In this document: positions 1-10,900 of the stretch, one piece after another
Layout of the letters: every line of letters starts with the position of its first letter
Numbering within the stretch: the stretch's first letter is position 1
DNA from: an uncultured Bacteroidota bacterium
Lineage (GTDB): Bacteria > Bacteroidota > Bacteroidia > Flavobacteriales > Flavobacteriaceae
Assembly (NCBI GenBank): GCA_902590705.1
Contig: CACIXU010000008.1
Span: forward strand, 1-64,000
DNA: 64,000 nt
Reading direction: 5' to 3'
Position numbers and translations under genes: made by a program
The notes under the pieces: generated by a model
What the model was told of the DNA's origin: nothing
Database searches by the model: none
The model's input: only the letters and a program-made list of their open reading frames with translations

Positions 1-1
1 T

Positions 2-3000
2 GCTATAAGTGTGAAAAATACGGGTAATCTGACTTTAACAAATCTGACATTTACAGATACAATGACAGATGGAAACGGAGGATCCTTAAGTTTAACGATA
101 GATCCTGCATTTGAATCTACCACTAATGGATCTGCACCTGGAACACTTAAGATAGGAGAGGTTCAAACTTGGAATGCTTATTACACGATAAGCAGTGCTG
201 CCGCTCAGACAGGTAAAGTGATTAATAGCATTATAGCAGTGGCAGATCCATTAGGCCCTTCTGGTCTAGTTTCAGATACTTCAGATGATGGGGATGATAG
301 TGATGGTAATACAGAAAATGATGTGACAATAGTTGAGATGACTTCGGCTTCTTCACAGACAACTATCTTCCCAGAACTTGAGGTTATTAAATCTGCGGTT
401 GTTTCTGATACAGGTAACGACGGGAATAATTTAGGAGATGTCATAACGTTCTTTATTACCATTAAAAACAAAGGGAATATTGGCCTGTCTGGTCTTACAC
501 TCACAGAAACGTTTACTGATGGTAATGACCAATCATTGATTCTTGCCAATCCAAGCTTTGTATCGGCCAGTATTGGTTCTACCTCTTCTACCTTAGCTGT
601 TGGAGGAGTTGTAACCTATACTGCCACCTTTGCTATAAATCAGCAAGCTGTAGATAGTGGTCAGGTAGAGAACAGCCTAGTTGCCACAGCGAGCACACCA
701 GGAGGTACAAACGATGTTAGAGATACCTCTGATGATCCATCGACTAATGTGTTAGATGACTCGACTATTGTCACCTTGGTAGCTACGCCGACACTTTCTG
801 TTAGCAAGTCAGCTCTCCTTAATGATCCAGATAGTAATGGGGTAGATCTGGGCGATACCATTACTTATACTATAGTGGTTACAAATACAGGAGATCTTAC
901 CATGAGTAATGTAAGAGTGGTTGACACGCTAACCGATGGTAACAGTTCTACATTAGCACTAACAAGTGGTCCGACCCTCACTTCTGGAAACGCGTCTAGT
1001 TTAGCTGTTAACGAAGCTCTTACTTACCAGGCAACATTCGTTATCAATCAGCAATCTGTAGACAGCGGGAGTGCTGTAAATAATGTAAGTGTTAGCGGAG
1101 AGACTCCTAAGGGGGTAACCGTAACAGATGTTATAGATACACCTTTAGTTGTAAATATACCATCCTCACCTTCAATAGGAGTTAATAAGAGTGTTGTCAT
1201 TACAGACAATGGAGATGGGGTAACAGGTATAGGAGATATCGCCAGGTATACCATTACAGTACAGAACACGGGTAATATCACTTTAAATAATGTTACTGTA
1301 TCGGAGACATTAACTGATGTTAGTGGCAACGCCCTTACTTTAAATAGTGGCCCATCGTTCTCTGGATCGGACCAAGGTTCAGCGCAAGGGGTGCTCAAGC
1401 CAACGGAGGCAGCTACATATCTTGCTTTCTATATAATAGATCAGTCAGCGATAGATAATGGAGGACTTGTAAATGTAGCCACGGCAGGAAACGGGACGGT
1501 GTCAGATACCTCAAATACAGTTACAACAACAATAACCGCGTCGCCCTCACTTGAGGTAACTAAGATCGCTAGTGTTACTGATGATGGTGATAATCTAACT
1601 GGCACAAATGATGTTATTAATTACACAATTACTGTAAAAAATACGGGTAACATTACACTTAATCAACTATCAATTACAGATCTGTTAACGGATGGAAACG
1701 GAGTCTCTCATCCTCTAGCAAATCCAGGGGGTCAAGTTCAATTCCAAAGTAGTAGTATGGGCTCTTCTCCAGGGACGATAAAGCCAAATGATAATCAAGT
1801 TTATAATGGATTATACGTCATTAGCTCACAAGCTGCAAGTACAACAAGTTTAATCAATAGAGCAATAGCAGTTGCAAGTAGCCCAGGGCAGTCTAATAAT
1901 GTCTCCGATACTTCTGATGATGGTGATGATGGAGATGGGAATACAACTGATGACCCAACTGTGGTAGAGATTTCTTCAACAGAGTCAACGACTGTTGTAA
2001 TTGATCCGTTCCCATCCATTGAGGTAACTAAGACAGCAAATGTAGTTGATAACAATGGAAATGGAATAAACGACTTAGGGGATAAGATACTATATACAGT
2101 TACAATTCAAAACAATGGAAATCAAACTTTGACAGGTTTGACACTAACTGATAACTTAAGAGACGGAAATCTTAACTCATTATCATTGACAGATTCATTA
2201 ACTTTTGTTAATGCTACCTCAGGATCTTCCTCAATATCCATACTTGTATCAGGTACACTAACATTTAACGCTTCATTCATTATAGATCAACAATCAGTTG
2301 ATAGTGGAAGTGTAATAAATAGTATAAATGCAGTTGCAAGTAGTCCAGCAGGTACAAATGATGTAAATGATCTAAGTGATGACGGAAATGATAATGATGG
2401 AAACACCGAAAGTGATCCAACAGTTATATTTATTTCATCTCCACCAAAAATAGAAGTTACTAAAATAGGTTCAGTTTCAGACACCGACAATAATGGAACA
2501 ACTAATGTAGGAGATATTGTAAACTATACAATTACTATAAGTAATACAGGTGGATTAACCATTGATAATATAGAATTGAACGATACCTTATCAGATGGAA
2601 ATGATAATCAGATTAACAATAACCTAAATACAATTTTCCAATCTGCAACAGCTGGATCTTCAGCTACCAAAATACTTGTTGGAGGAGCAATTAATTATAC
2701 AACTTCATATACTATAACACAGGCTATATTTGACAGTGGAAGTATAAAAAATACCGTAACAGTAGTAGGAAGTAGCCCTGGAGACAATAAAGATGTCAAT
2801 GACACATCAGACGATCCTAATACTCCAGCTTTAAATGATCCAACAATCATATCATTCACCTCTAGTCCAAGCATTGATTTATTAAAATCTGCCACAATAA
2901 TTGATAACGGTAATAATTATCTAGATAAAGGGGATATTATACAGTACGCAATATCAGTTATTAACACAGGAGATGTTACTTTATCAGACCTAACATTACT

Positions 3001-6000
3001 GGATACATTTACAGACAAGAATAATAACGCTATAAACCTTGATTTTGGTCCAACATTTTCAGGTGCCTCTTTAGGTTCAGCACAGGGAATTCTTCAGGTT
3101 AGTGAAACTGCAACCTATACTGCATTGTATGTAATAAAACAGGGCGCTGTTGATGTAGGGGGAGTAAAGAATAGTGCATTTATTTCAGCTAGCAGCCCAG
3201 GTCAAACAGGCAATGTAACAGATACTAGTGATGATCCTTCAACTATTCAAATTGATGACGCTACAATAACCACAATAACATCTACACCATCATTGGAGGT
3301 TACAAAAACAGTATCAACTACCGATAACAACAATAATGGAATTATAGATTCTGGAGATGTTCTTTATTATACAATTGAAATACTGAATAATGGTCAGTTA
3401 ACCCTCACAGATATTAACCTATTAGATACACTGACTGATGGTGATGGCAATAATATAAGTCTTACTCAAGTACCTTATTTTGTGTCTGCATCAAGTGGAT
3501 CTAATTCAAATACAATTCAAGTAGGTGAGACAAGTACATTTAAAGCATTCTATCTAGTTAGAGACTCAGTTATACCAACTGGAAGTATTATAAATTCTGT
3601 GATTGTTACAGCTTCAAGTCCTGGGCAGTCTAATAATGTTTCGGACACTAGTGATAATGGAGATGATACTGATGGAAATATTTTAGATGACCCTACAGTT
3701 GTTGAAATATCTTCTGCAGACTCAATTAACGTTACAAAATCGGCTCAAGTAGTTCAAAATGATGGAAATAATTTGAATAATGTGGGAGATACAATTATTT
3801 ATAATATAATAATAGAAAATACTGGAACGGGAACTTTAACGCAGGTAGGTTATAACGACGTGTTCAAGGATGCGGAAAATAATCTATTATCATACGATAG
3901 TCCAATGATAGTATCAAATGTTACAATTGGATCTACTTCAAATACTATCTTGCCTGGCGGTTCCATCTCACTTGTAGCATCCTATACAATCAACCAATCG
4001 GCATTTGATTCTGGAGGAATAGTTAATGTTTTAACAGCCACTGCATCAAGTACATCAGGAATTGTCTCTGATACTAGTGACAATGGAATTGATAATGATG
4101 GCAATTCAATTAATGATCCTACCCTTACATTAATTGCTGAATTAGAGGCTACAAAAACTTCATCTTTAGTTGACTTTAATAGTAATGGTGTAATTGATAG
4201 TGGTGATAAAATTGTATATACCATAAAAGTTGAAAATACAGGATCAGTCTCTTTAACCAATCCATCAATAAATGATTTAATGTCTGATGGAAATGGGAGG
4301 AACATTAATCTTGATTTGGCACCACTAATTTCTAGCGTTTCCTCTGGATCATCTAGTAACACAATTTTAATTGGAGGCTCAATTACATACACAGCAACTT
4401 ATACTTTGGATCAATTATCTATTAATTCAGGCTCTGTTTCAAATTCAGTAATAGTAATTGCCAGTAGCCCGGGCAAAATAAATAATGTTTCAGATCAAAG
4501 TGATAACGGAAATGATAGTGATGGTAACATTTACAATGATCCAACAATTGTAACCTTCGGATCATTTACCCAGATTGAAGTTATAAAGTCTTCAACGGTT
4601 ACTGATATTAATAATAATAATTTAATAGATATTGGCGATAGGATTAACTACACAATTACAATAAAAAATAATAGTAATGTTACTTTAACTGGATTAACTC
4701 TATCAGATATTCTCTCTGATGGGCAGAATAATCAATTGAACCTTACAACAGGTCCTAATTATGTTTCATCTTCAATGAACTCATTACAGGGGACCATTAA
4801 GCCTGGTGAAATCATCACTTATCAAGCAACATACATAATTGAAAATGACGCTGGAAACTCTGGAACTATTAGAAATACTGTCACGGCTAATGCAAGTAGT
4901 CCAGGGAATATTGACGATGTTTCAGATGTGGATGTTAACATAGTTAATGTATCCCAATCACAACCAGAAATCGAGGTAACTAAAACAGCCAATGTAGATG
5001 ATAACAATAATAATAACCAAATTGATGTTGGCGATTTAGTTACCTACACTATTAGAATCGAAAATAAAGGTAATGCGGCAGTCACTAATTTAATTATTAA
5101 TGAAAATTTAACTGATGGAGATGGTAATTCGCTAACACTGACAACTCAGCCAAGCTTCTTATCATCAAATATCAATAATATCCAAGGGACTCTTGACCCA
5201 GGGGAGATCGAAACATATATTGCCACATATTTAATATCTAATTCAGCTGCTCTAACAGGGATTTTAAGTAATACTGTTCAAGTAAAGGGTAGTTTTGGAG
5301 GACAAGTAAATAATATAGTAGACATTAGTGACGATGGAGATGATACGGATGGAAATACTACTGATGATCCTACGATAGTTGAGGTATCCTTCGAGGTTGG
5401 TGATGCAAGTATAGAGGTAACAAAAGTTGCTCAAATAACAGATAACGGCGATAATGAGGTAGAGGCTGGAGATATTGTAACATACGATATCACGGTTGAA
5501 AATACTGGTGAGGTAACTCTTAAAGATCTTACAATTGAAGACATTCTAACAGACGGAAATGGGTCTAATCTCGTCTTAAGTAATGGGCCATTTTATGCCG
5601 GGTCAACAATGAACTCTAATTCGGGAACAATTTTACCTGGTGAGACTGCTAATTATATAGCATTTTATATAATTGAACAGCAAGCAGCAGATACAGGAAA
5701 AATAGTAAATTCCGTAATTGCAACTGCATCAACTGCATCAGATACTACCATTACTGACACAAGTGATGATGGTGATGACAATGATGGAAACGTTAAAGAT
5801 GACCCAACAGAGGTATTTATTGCTCCTAGACCGGGGGTTGAAGTTGAAAAAACTGCTCAAATTACGGATAATGGAGATGGTAAAATTGATTTTGGAGATA
5901 TAATTACTTATACAATTACAGTTAGTAATACAGGTAATATAACCCTAACAAATATTAGAATAGAGGACACCTTAATTGATGGTAATGGAAACTCTTTAAT

Positions 6001-7009
6001 ATTAAGTAATGGCCCATATTTTTCGGGATCGACTATGGGGTCAAATGAGGGAATATTGCAAGTTGGTGAGCAAGCAACTTATATTGCTTTCTATATAATT
6101 GAGCAGTCAGTGGCAGTTACATCCGAAATAATTAATTCAGTCCAAGTGTTTGCCTCAAGTCATGGCTTTGACGGTGAGGTGAGTGACATAAGTGATGATG
6201 GTGACGATACTGATGGAAATTTAATTGACGATCCTACAGTTGTTTCTATATCACCAGCTCCAAAAATTAATACGACCAAAATTGCATTTATAAGTGATGA
6301 AAATGAGGACGGAAAAACAGGTCCAGGTGATATAATAAACTATACTATTACAATTGAAAATACAGGTAATATATCTCTTTCTGGTATTAAACTTATAGAT
6401 ACAATGGTAGATGGAAATGGAAGATCATTGATGCTTACAACTGGACCAACTCATAACGAATCTTCAATGGACTCAGCGCCCGGTATTTTAAAGGTCAACG
6501 AAGTTGGTACCTATATTGCGACTTACCGTATTAAAGATGAAGATGTGGAAGGTGGATTAATTGAAAACTCAGTTCTTACTATTGGAAGTAGTCCTAATAA
6601 TATAGATGATATAACAGATGTGAGTGATGATGGGGATGATAACGACGGTAATACCGTTGACGATCCAACAGTAATTGATATTACTTATGTTCCACCTTAC
6701 TTTGAAGTATTCAATCTAGTAACATCTAATAACGATGGATTCAATGATTACTTTAAAATTGCAGGGATAGAGAACTTCCCGGAGAACCAAGTATACATAT
6801 ACAATCGTTGGGGAGTATTGGTTTATGAAATGGAAAATTATGGAAATACTGAAAATTCCGAGAATGTATTTAAAGGATTTTCAGATGGAAGAATTACAAT
6901 TAATAAAGGAGAAAAATTACCAGTAGGAACTTATTTCTATATAATTAATTTTTCAGGAAGCAACCCAGGCAGAAGGTCATATAGTGGATATTTATATTTA
7001 AATGAATGA
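2..7009 (+). CDS. Giant repetitive surface adhesin (about 16 DUF11-like repeats) with gliding-motility/T9SS type B C-terminal domain; 5' partial
   Basis: Frame is open to the window start. Recurring xEVTKxA...GDxIxYTIxxxNTGNxxLxxLxxxDxLTDGNG...DTSDDGDDxDGNxxDPT units. C-terminus NNDGFNDYFKI...VYIYNRWGVLVYE...PVGTYFYIINF...GYLYLNE resembles the CHU_C/gliding CTD. Confidence 0.9.
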   Translation, partial: AISVKNTGNLTLTNLTFTDTMTDGNGGSLSLTIDPAFESTTNGSAPGTLKIGEVQTWNAYYTISSAAAQTGKVINSIIAVADPLGPSGLVSDTSDDGDDSDGNTENDVTIVEMTSASSQTTIFPELEVIKSAVVSDTGNDGNNLGDVITFFITIKNKGNIGLSGLTLTETFTDGNDQSLILANPSFVSASIGSTSSTLAVGGVVTYTATFAINQQAVDSGQVENSLVATASTPGGTNDVRDTSDDPSTNVLDDSTIVTLVATPTLSVSKSALLNDPDSNGVDLGDTITYTIVVTNTGDLTMSNVRVVDTLTDGNSSTLALTSGPTLTSGNASSLAVNEALTYQATFVINQQSVDSGSAVNNVSVSGETPKGVTVTDVIDTPLVVNIPSSPSIGVNKSVVITDNGDGVTGIGDIARYTITVQNTGNITLNNVTVSETLTDVSGNALTLNSGPSFSGSDQGSAQGVLKPTEAATYLAFYIIDQSAIDNGGLVNVATAGNGTVSDTSNTVTTTITASPSLEVTKIASVTDDGDNLTGTNDVINYTITVKNTGNITLNQLSITDLLTDGNGVSHPLANPGGQVQFQSSSMGSSPGTIKPNDNQVYNGLYVISSQAASTTSLINRAIAVASSPGQSNNVSDTSDDGDDGDGNTTDDPTVVEISSTESTTVVIDPFPSIEVTKTANVVDNNGNGINDLGDKILYTVTIQNNGNQTLTGLTLTDNLRDGNLNSLSLTDSLTFVNATSGSSSISILVSGTLTFNASFIIDQQSVDSGSVINSINAVASSPAGTNDVNDLSDDGNDNDGNTESDPTVIFISSPPKIEVTKIGSVSDTDNNGTTNVGDIVNYTITISNTGGLTIDNIELNDTLSDGNDNQINNNLNTIFQSATAGSSATKILVGGAINYTTSYTITQAIFDSGSIKNTVTVVGSSPGDNKDVNDTSDDPNTPALNDPTIISFTSSPSIDLLKSATIIDNGNNYLDKGDIIQYAISVINTGDVTLSDLTLLDTFTDKNNNAINLDFGPTFSGASLGSAQGILQVSETATYTALYVIKQGAVDVGGVKNSAFISASSPGQTGNVTDTSDDPSTIQIDDATITTITSTPSLEVTKTVSTTDNNNNGIIDSGDVLYYTIEILNNGQLTLTDINLLDTLTDGDGNNISLTQVPYFVSASSGSNSNTIQVGETSTFKAFYLVRDSVIPTGSIINSVIVTASSPGQSNNVSDTSDNGDDTDGNILDDPTVVEISSADSINVTKSAQVVQNDGNNLNNVGDTIIYNIIIENTGTGTLTQVGYNDVFKDAENNLLSYDSPMIVSNVTIGSTSNTILPGGSISLVASYTINQSAFDSGGIVNVLTATASSTSGIVSDTSDNGIDNDGNSINDPTLTLIAELEATKTSSLVDFNSNGVIDSGDKIVYTIKVENTGSVSLTNPSINDLMSDGNGRNINLDLAPLISSVSSGSSSNTILIGGSITYTATYTLDQLSINSGSVSNSVIVIASSPGKINNVSDQSDNGNDSDGNIYNDPTIVTFGSFTQIEVIKSSTVTDINNNNLIDIGDRINYTITIKNNSNVTLTGLTLSDILSDGQNNQLNLTTGPNYVSSSMNSLQGTIKPGEIITYQATYIIENDAGNSGTIRNTVTANASSPGNIDDVSDVDVNIVNVSQSQPEIEVTKTANVDDNNNNNQIDVGDLVTYTIRIENKGNAAVTNLIINENLTDGDGNSLTLTTQPSFLSSNINNIQGTLDPGEIETYIATYLISNSAALTGILSNTVQVKGSFGGQVNNIVDISDDGDDTDGNTTDDPTIVEVSFEVGDASIEVTKVAQITDNGDNEVEAGDIVTYDITVENTGEVTLKDLTIEDILTDGNGSNLVLSNGPFYAGSTMNSNSGTILPGETANYIAFYIIEQQAADTGKIVNSVIATASTASDTTITDTSDDGDDNDGNVKDDPTEVFIAPRPGVEVEKTAQITDNGDGKIDFGDIITYTITVSNTGNITLTNIRIEDTLIDGNGNSLILSNGPYFSGSTMGSNEGILQVGEQATYIAFYIIEQSVAVTSEIINSVQVFASSHGFDGEVSDISDDGDDTDGNLIDDPTVVSISPAPKINTTKIAFISDENEDGKTGPGDIINYTITIENTGNISLSGIKLIDTMVDGNGRSLMLTTGPTHNESSMDSAPGILKVNEVGTYIATYRIKDEDVEGGLIENSVLTIGSSPNNIDDITDVSDDGDDNDGNTVDDPTVIDITYVPPYFEVFNLVTSNNDGFNDYFKIAGIENFPENQVYIYNRWGVLVYEMENYGNTENSENVFKGFSDGRITINKGEKLPVGTYFYIINFSGSNPGRRSYSGYLYLNE

Positions 7010-7021
7010 TAAAGCGAAGAG

Positions 7022-7957
7022 GTGAAAATTAAAATAAATATAGTAGTTATAATTATTGCTTTGATTTTATCCCTAAAAGGAAAAGCTCAACAGGACGCAC
7101 AGTACACTAATTATATGTACAATACACAGATGATTCAGCCTGCTTATGCTGGATCTAGAGGATTTACAACTATTACTGCATTGGCCAGAACACAGTGGGT
7201 TGATCTTGAGGGCGCACCAGAAACAACCACGATTTCTTTTGATACTCCAATTGGCAAAAATGATAATATGGGTATAGGAGCATCATTATTTACTGATAAG
7301 ATAGGTCCCACGGCAGAGAACAGAATTACTATTGATTATGCATTTGCAATAAATTTTATCTGGTCAAAATTAACATTTGGTCTAAAAGCAGGAATAAATG
7401 AGTTTGAAATTGATTACACCAGATTAAATATAGCTGATGATAATGATCCTTTAGTTCAATATAATGCTAACAAAATCCAGCCTAGAATTGGACTTGGAAT
7501 TTACTTTAACACTGAAGACTATTATCTAGGAGTATCGGCTCCTAATATTTTGGAGACCAGATATTATGATGAATTTAATATTGAAAACACATCTTTTTCA
7601 AATGTTTCTAATAGAATTCATTATTATGGAATGGCTGGATATGTCTTTGATCTTACACCTAAAATCAAAGTAAAGCCGGCTACAATGGTTAAAATAGTAA
7701 AAGGAGCTCCATTACAGTGGGATCTGTCAATGAACTTTTTAATCAATTACAAAGTAACATTAGGAATTGCAAACCGTTTGGACTCAGCAATAAGTATTTT
7801 GGGGGGCTTTCAGCTTTCTGATTCATTTTTTGTTGGGCTTGGATATGATTATATGACAAATAAATTGAGAAGATTTAATGACGGATCTTACGAGGTCGTT
7901 TTAAGGCTAGATTTATTTGGGAGAGATAGAAAAATAATAACACCAAGATTTTTCTAA
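7022..7957 (+). CDS. PorP/SprF family type IX secretion system outer membrane protein
   Basis: QQDAQYTNYMYNTQMIQPAYAGSRG...ALARTQWVDLEGAPETTTISFDTPI is typical of PorP/SprF; lies directly downstream of the adhesin. Confidence 0.9.
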   Translation: MKIKINIVVIIIALILSLKGKAQQDAQYTNYMYNTQMIQPAYAGSRGFTTITALARTQWVDLEGAPETTTISFDTPIGKNDNMGIGASLFTDKIGPTAENRITIDYAFAINFIWSKLTFGLKAGINEFEIDYTRLNIADDNDPLVQYNANKIQPRIGLGIYFNTEDYYLGVSAPNILETRYYDEFNIENTSFSNVSNRIHYYGMAGYVFDLTPKIKVKPATMVKIVKGAPLQWDLSMNFLINYKVTLGIANRLDSAISILGGFQLSDSFFVGLGYDYMTNKLRRFNDGSYEVVLRLDLFGRDRKIITPRFF

Positions 7958-7991
7958 GGAATGAATAGAAAAAAAGATTGTTAGAGTAAAA

Positions 7992-10900
7992 ATGAAATTA
8001 AATAAGATTTTTACCTTATCGTTTAACCTTATAGTCATAATATTTAACTATGGCTATTCCTACAACTCCTTTGTTAAGGAAAGCCACAATTTGACAATCC
8101 AAAGCGAGAGATATCATGTTATTGTAGCTTCATTTAAGTCAGAGTCTCTGGCGCAAAAAGAATTGGTGAGGTTAAATAATTCGGGTTATGAGCTTGCCAA
8201 AATCTTATACGATGAAAATGGAAAAAACTTTAGAATTTCCATTATGAGTTTTGATAATAGAAGTTCAGCAATAAACTACTCTAAAGAAATTAATCAATCT
8301 GGGTTTAATGATACGTGGATATTTCATAATAGTTTGAATCAATCCTCCCCAAATCCAATAGTAAAAACCGGCGTAACCCCACCTATTAATTTACAATCTA
8401 ATTCCTCTTCAAAAGATATTTTACCTGTTTCTCAGTCACAGTACGAGGGTGACCCTGAGTACCATATTTTAGTTGGATCATTTAATAATGAGAATTATGC
8501 AAATAATTTCAAAGAATCACTCTTAAGCCAAGGGTATTTGAAAGCCAAAGTAATTAAAGAAGGTTCTGAGAAAACCTACAATGTTGTTCTTAATACTTTT
8601 ACATCAAAAGTGGATGCGGATAAATTCATCCAAACACTATCGGATACACCCTATCGAAATGCTACTATTCCAGGATATCCTTCAAAGAAGTTTTCAAAAG
8701 TAATTCCACCAAGACCAATTCCAAATCAATCTATACCCTCCACATTAGAGTCACCATTAAAACCTGTTGCTAAACCATCCAATTTAAAAAAGTTGTCATC
8801 AAAACTTCAGATTAAATCTAATTCCTCTTCAAAAGATATTTTACCTGTTTCTCAGTCACAGTACGAGGGTGACCCTGAGTACCATATTTTAGTTGGATCA
8901 TTTAATAATGAGAATTATGCAAATAATTTCAAAGAATCACTCTTAAGCCAAGGGTATTTGAAAGCCAAAGTAATTAAAGAAGGTTCTGAGAAAACCTACA
9001 ATGTTGTTCTTAATACTTTTACATCAAAAGTGGATGCGGATAAATTCATCCAAACACTATCGGATACACCCTATCGAAATGCTACTATTCCAGGATATCC
9101 TTCAAAGAAGTTTTCAAAAGTAATTCCACTAAGACCGATTCCAAATCGATCTATTTCTGAACAAATTGTTTTACAAGAACCTATAAATCAAAACTCTGTA
9201 AAGCAAAGTGAAGATGAGCAGGCCCAAATAAAAGATCAAATAGAGGAAGGGAAAGTTAATAACGTCGATTCCGAAAAACCTATAACTGAGTCCATAACGG
9301 AACCCCTTATTTTGAATAAACCAGTAAACATCAGTTCAGTAGAACAGAACAAGGAAGAGCAGGCCAATTTAATAGATGAAATTGTGGATGAAAGAGTTAA
9401 TAATTTAACGTTTGAAAAATCTATTATTGAGCCAAAAATGCAAATACCGAGTTTTGATCAAGAGCAAGACAATATTCAATTAGAGGTCAATGATATTCCT
9501 ACGCCACAAAAGAAAAGAAATATTGATAAGAGAAGTGAAAAAAATATTTTTCTGGCTAAAAAAGATTACGATAAATACTCCTATGATAAAGCCCAACAAA
9601 AGTACTTAGAGATTATAAATACAGGAAAGGATTCCAAGGAAGCCTATGAATATTTAGCTAATTCCTATTTCAAAAATAGCCAATATGAAAAAGCCGTCAT
9701 TTGGTATAATAAACTTATTTCAAGATACCCCAAAGAGATTAACGCTGAGATTTACTATCGTGCATCCCTTTGCTTTAAGAGTCAGGGAGCTTACGAAATA
9801 TCAAATACATTACTTGAAAAATACCTTGAAATGAGTAATAATTTAGTTATTAAAGATTATTATGAAAAAAACCCTAATTATCTTGAGACCATTAAATTAG
9901 AAAGTAAAAAATTTGGAATTGAATTAACCCAAATAAGTACTGAAAATTCAGATTTTGGCCCATCTTTTTATGGTGATAACCAACTTATTTATTCTTCAAC
10001 TTTAGATGCTACAGGAAATAGTGATTATGAATGGTCAGGAGAGCCCTTCTTGGACCTTTTTATTGCTGATATTGATTCTTTAGGTAATTTGTCCAATACC
10101 AAAAGATTATCAAATGAGATTAATACAGAATACCATGAATCTTCTGCCTCAGTAACTCGTGATAAAAAGAAAATGTATTTCACTAGAAATAATTTTATCA
10201 ATGGTAAAATTGGAACAGATAAAAACAAGCAAATTAATCTGAAAATTTATACTGCAGAAAGTGATGACGGGGAAAACTGGAGAGGTATAAAGGAATTGCC
10301 TTTTAACGATGATAATTACTCAGTGGCACATCCAACCTTAAGTGTGGATGAAAAGAAACTTTATTTTTCCTCTGATATGCCTGGTACATTTGGTTACTCT
10401 GATATCTGGTATGTAGATATTTTTGAGGATGGGTCATTTGGGCAGCCAATCAATCTCGGACCACAAGTGAATACTGAATTTAGAGAGTCTTTCCCATATA
10501 TTGGTGAAAATAATACTCTGTATTTTTCAAGTGATGGAAGAATTGGGCTAGGGGGTTTTGATATTTATTATACTAGTTTAGATAAGAAAGGGTTTCCTAT
10601 CCGCTCCTCAAATATTGGTGAACCCGTCAACAGTAAATTAGATGACTTTGGATTTATATACAAAGAAAGTAAGGATTTGGGCTACTTTTCGTCAAACAGA
10701 AAGGGAATCTGGGGAAGTAAATCTGATGAGGTTTACAAAGTCACCAGAAAAGGGTGTGATATTAATCTATCAGGTATAATTGTTGATCAGAACACTAAAA
10801 AACCAATACCTAATGCTTATGTAAGGCTTATTAATGAAAATGGTGAAATTATTTCAGATCAATTTGTTGGAGAAGATGCTATTTACCGTTTTGATGAAAA

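Noticed and set aside
205-5007. Numerous minus-strand ORFs of 60-136 aa inside the giant adhesin gene
   Set aside because: They are antisense to a continuous, clearly coding repeat protein and their translations mirror the repeats; best explained as composition artefacts.
5718-5903. Plus-strand 61-aa out-of-frame ORF within the adhesin
   Set aside because: Out-of-frame translation of the repeat (MQLHQLHQILPLLTQV...), no independent support.
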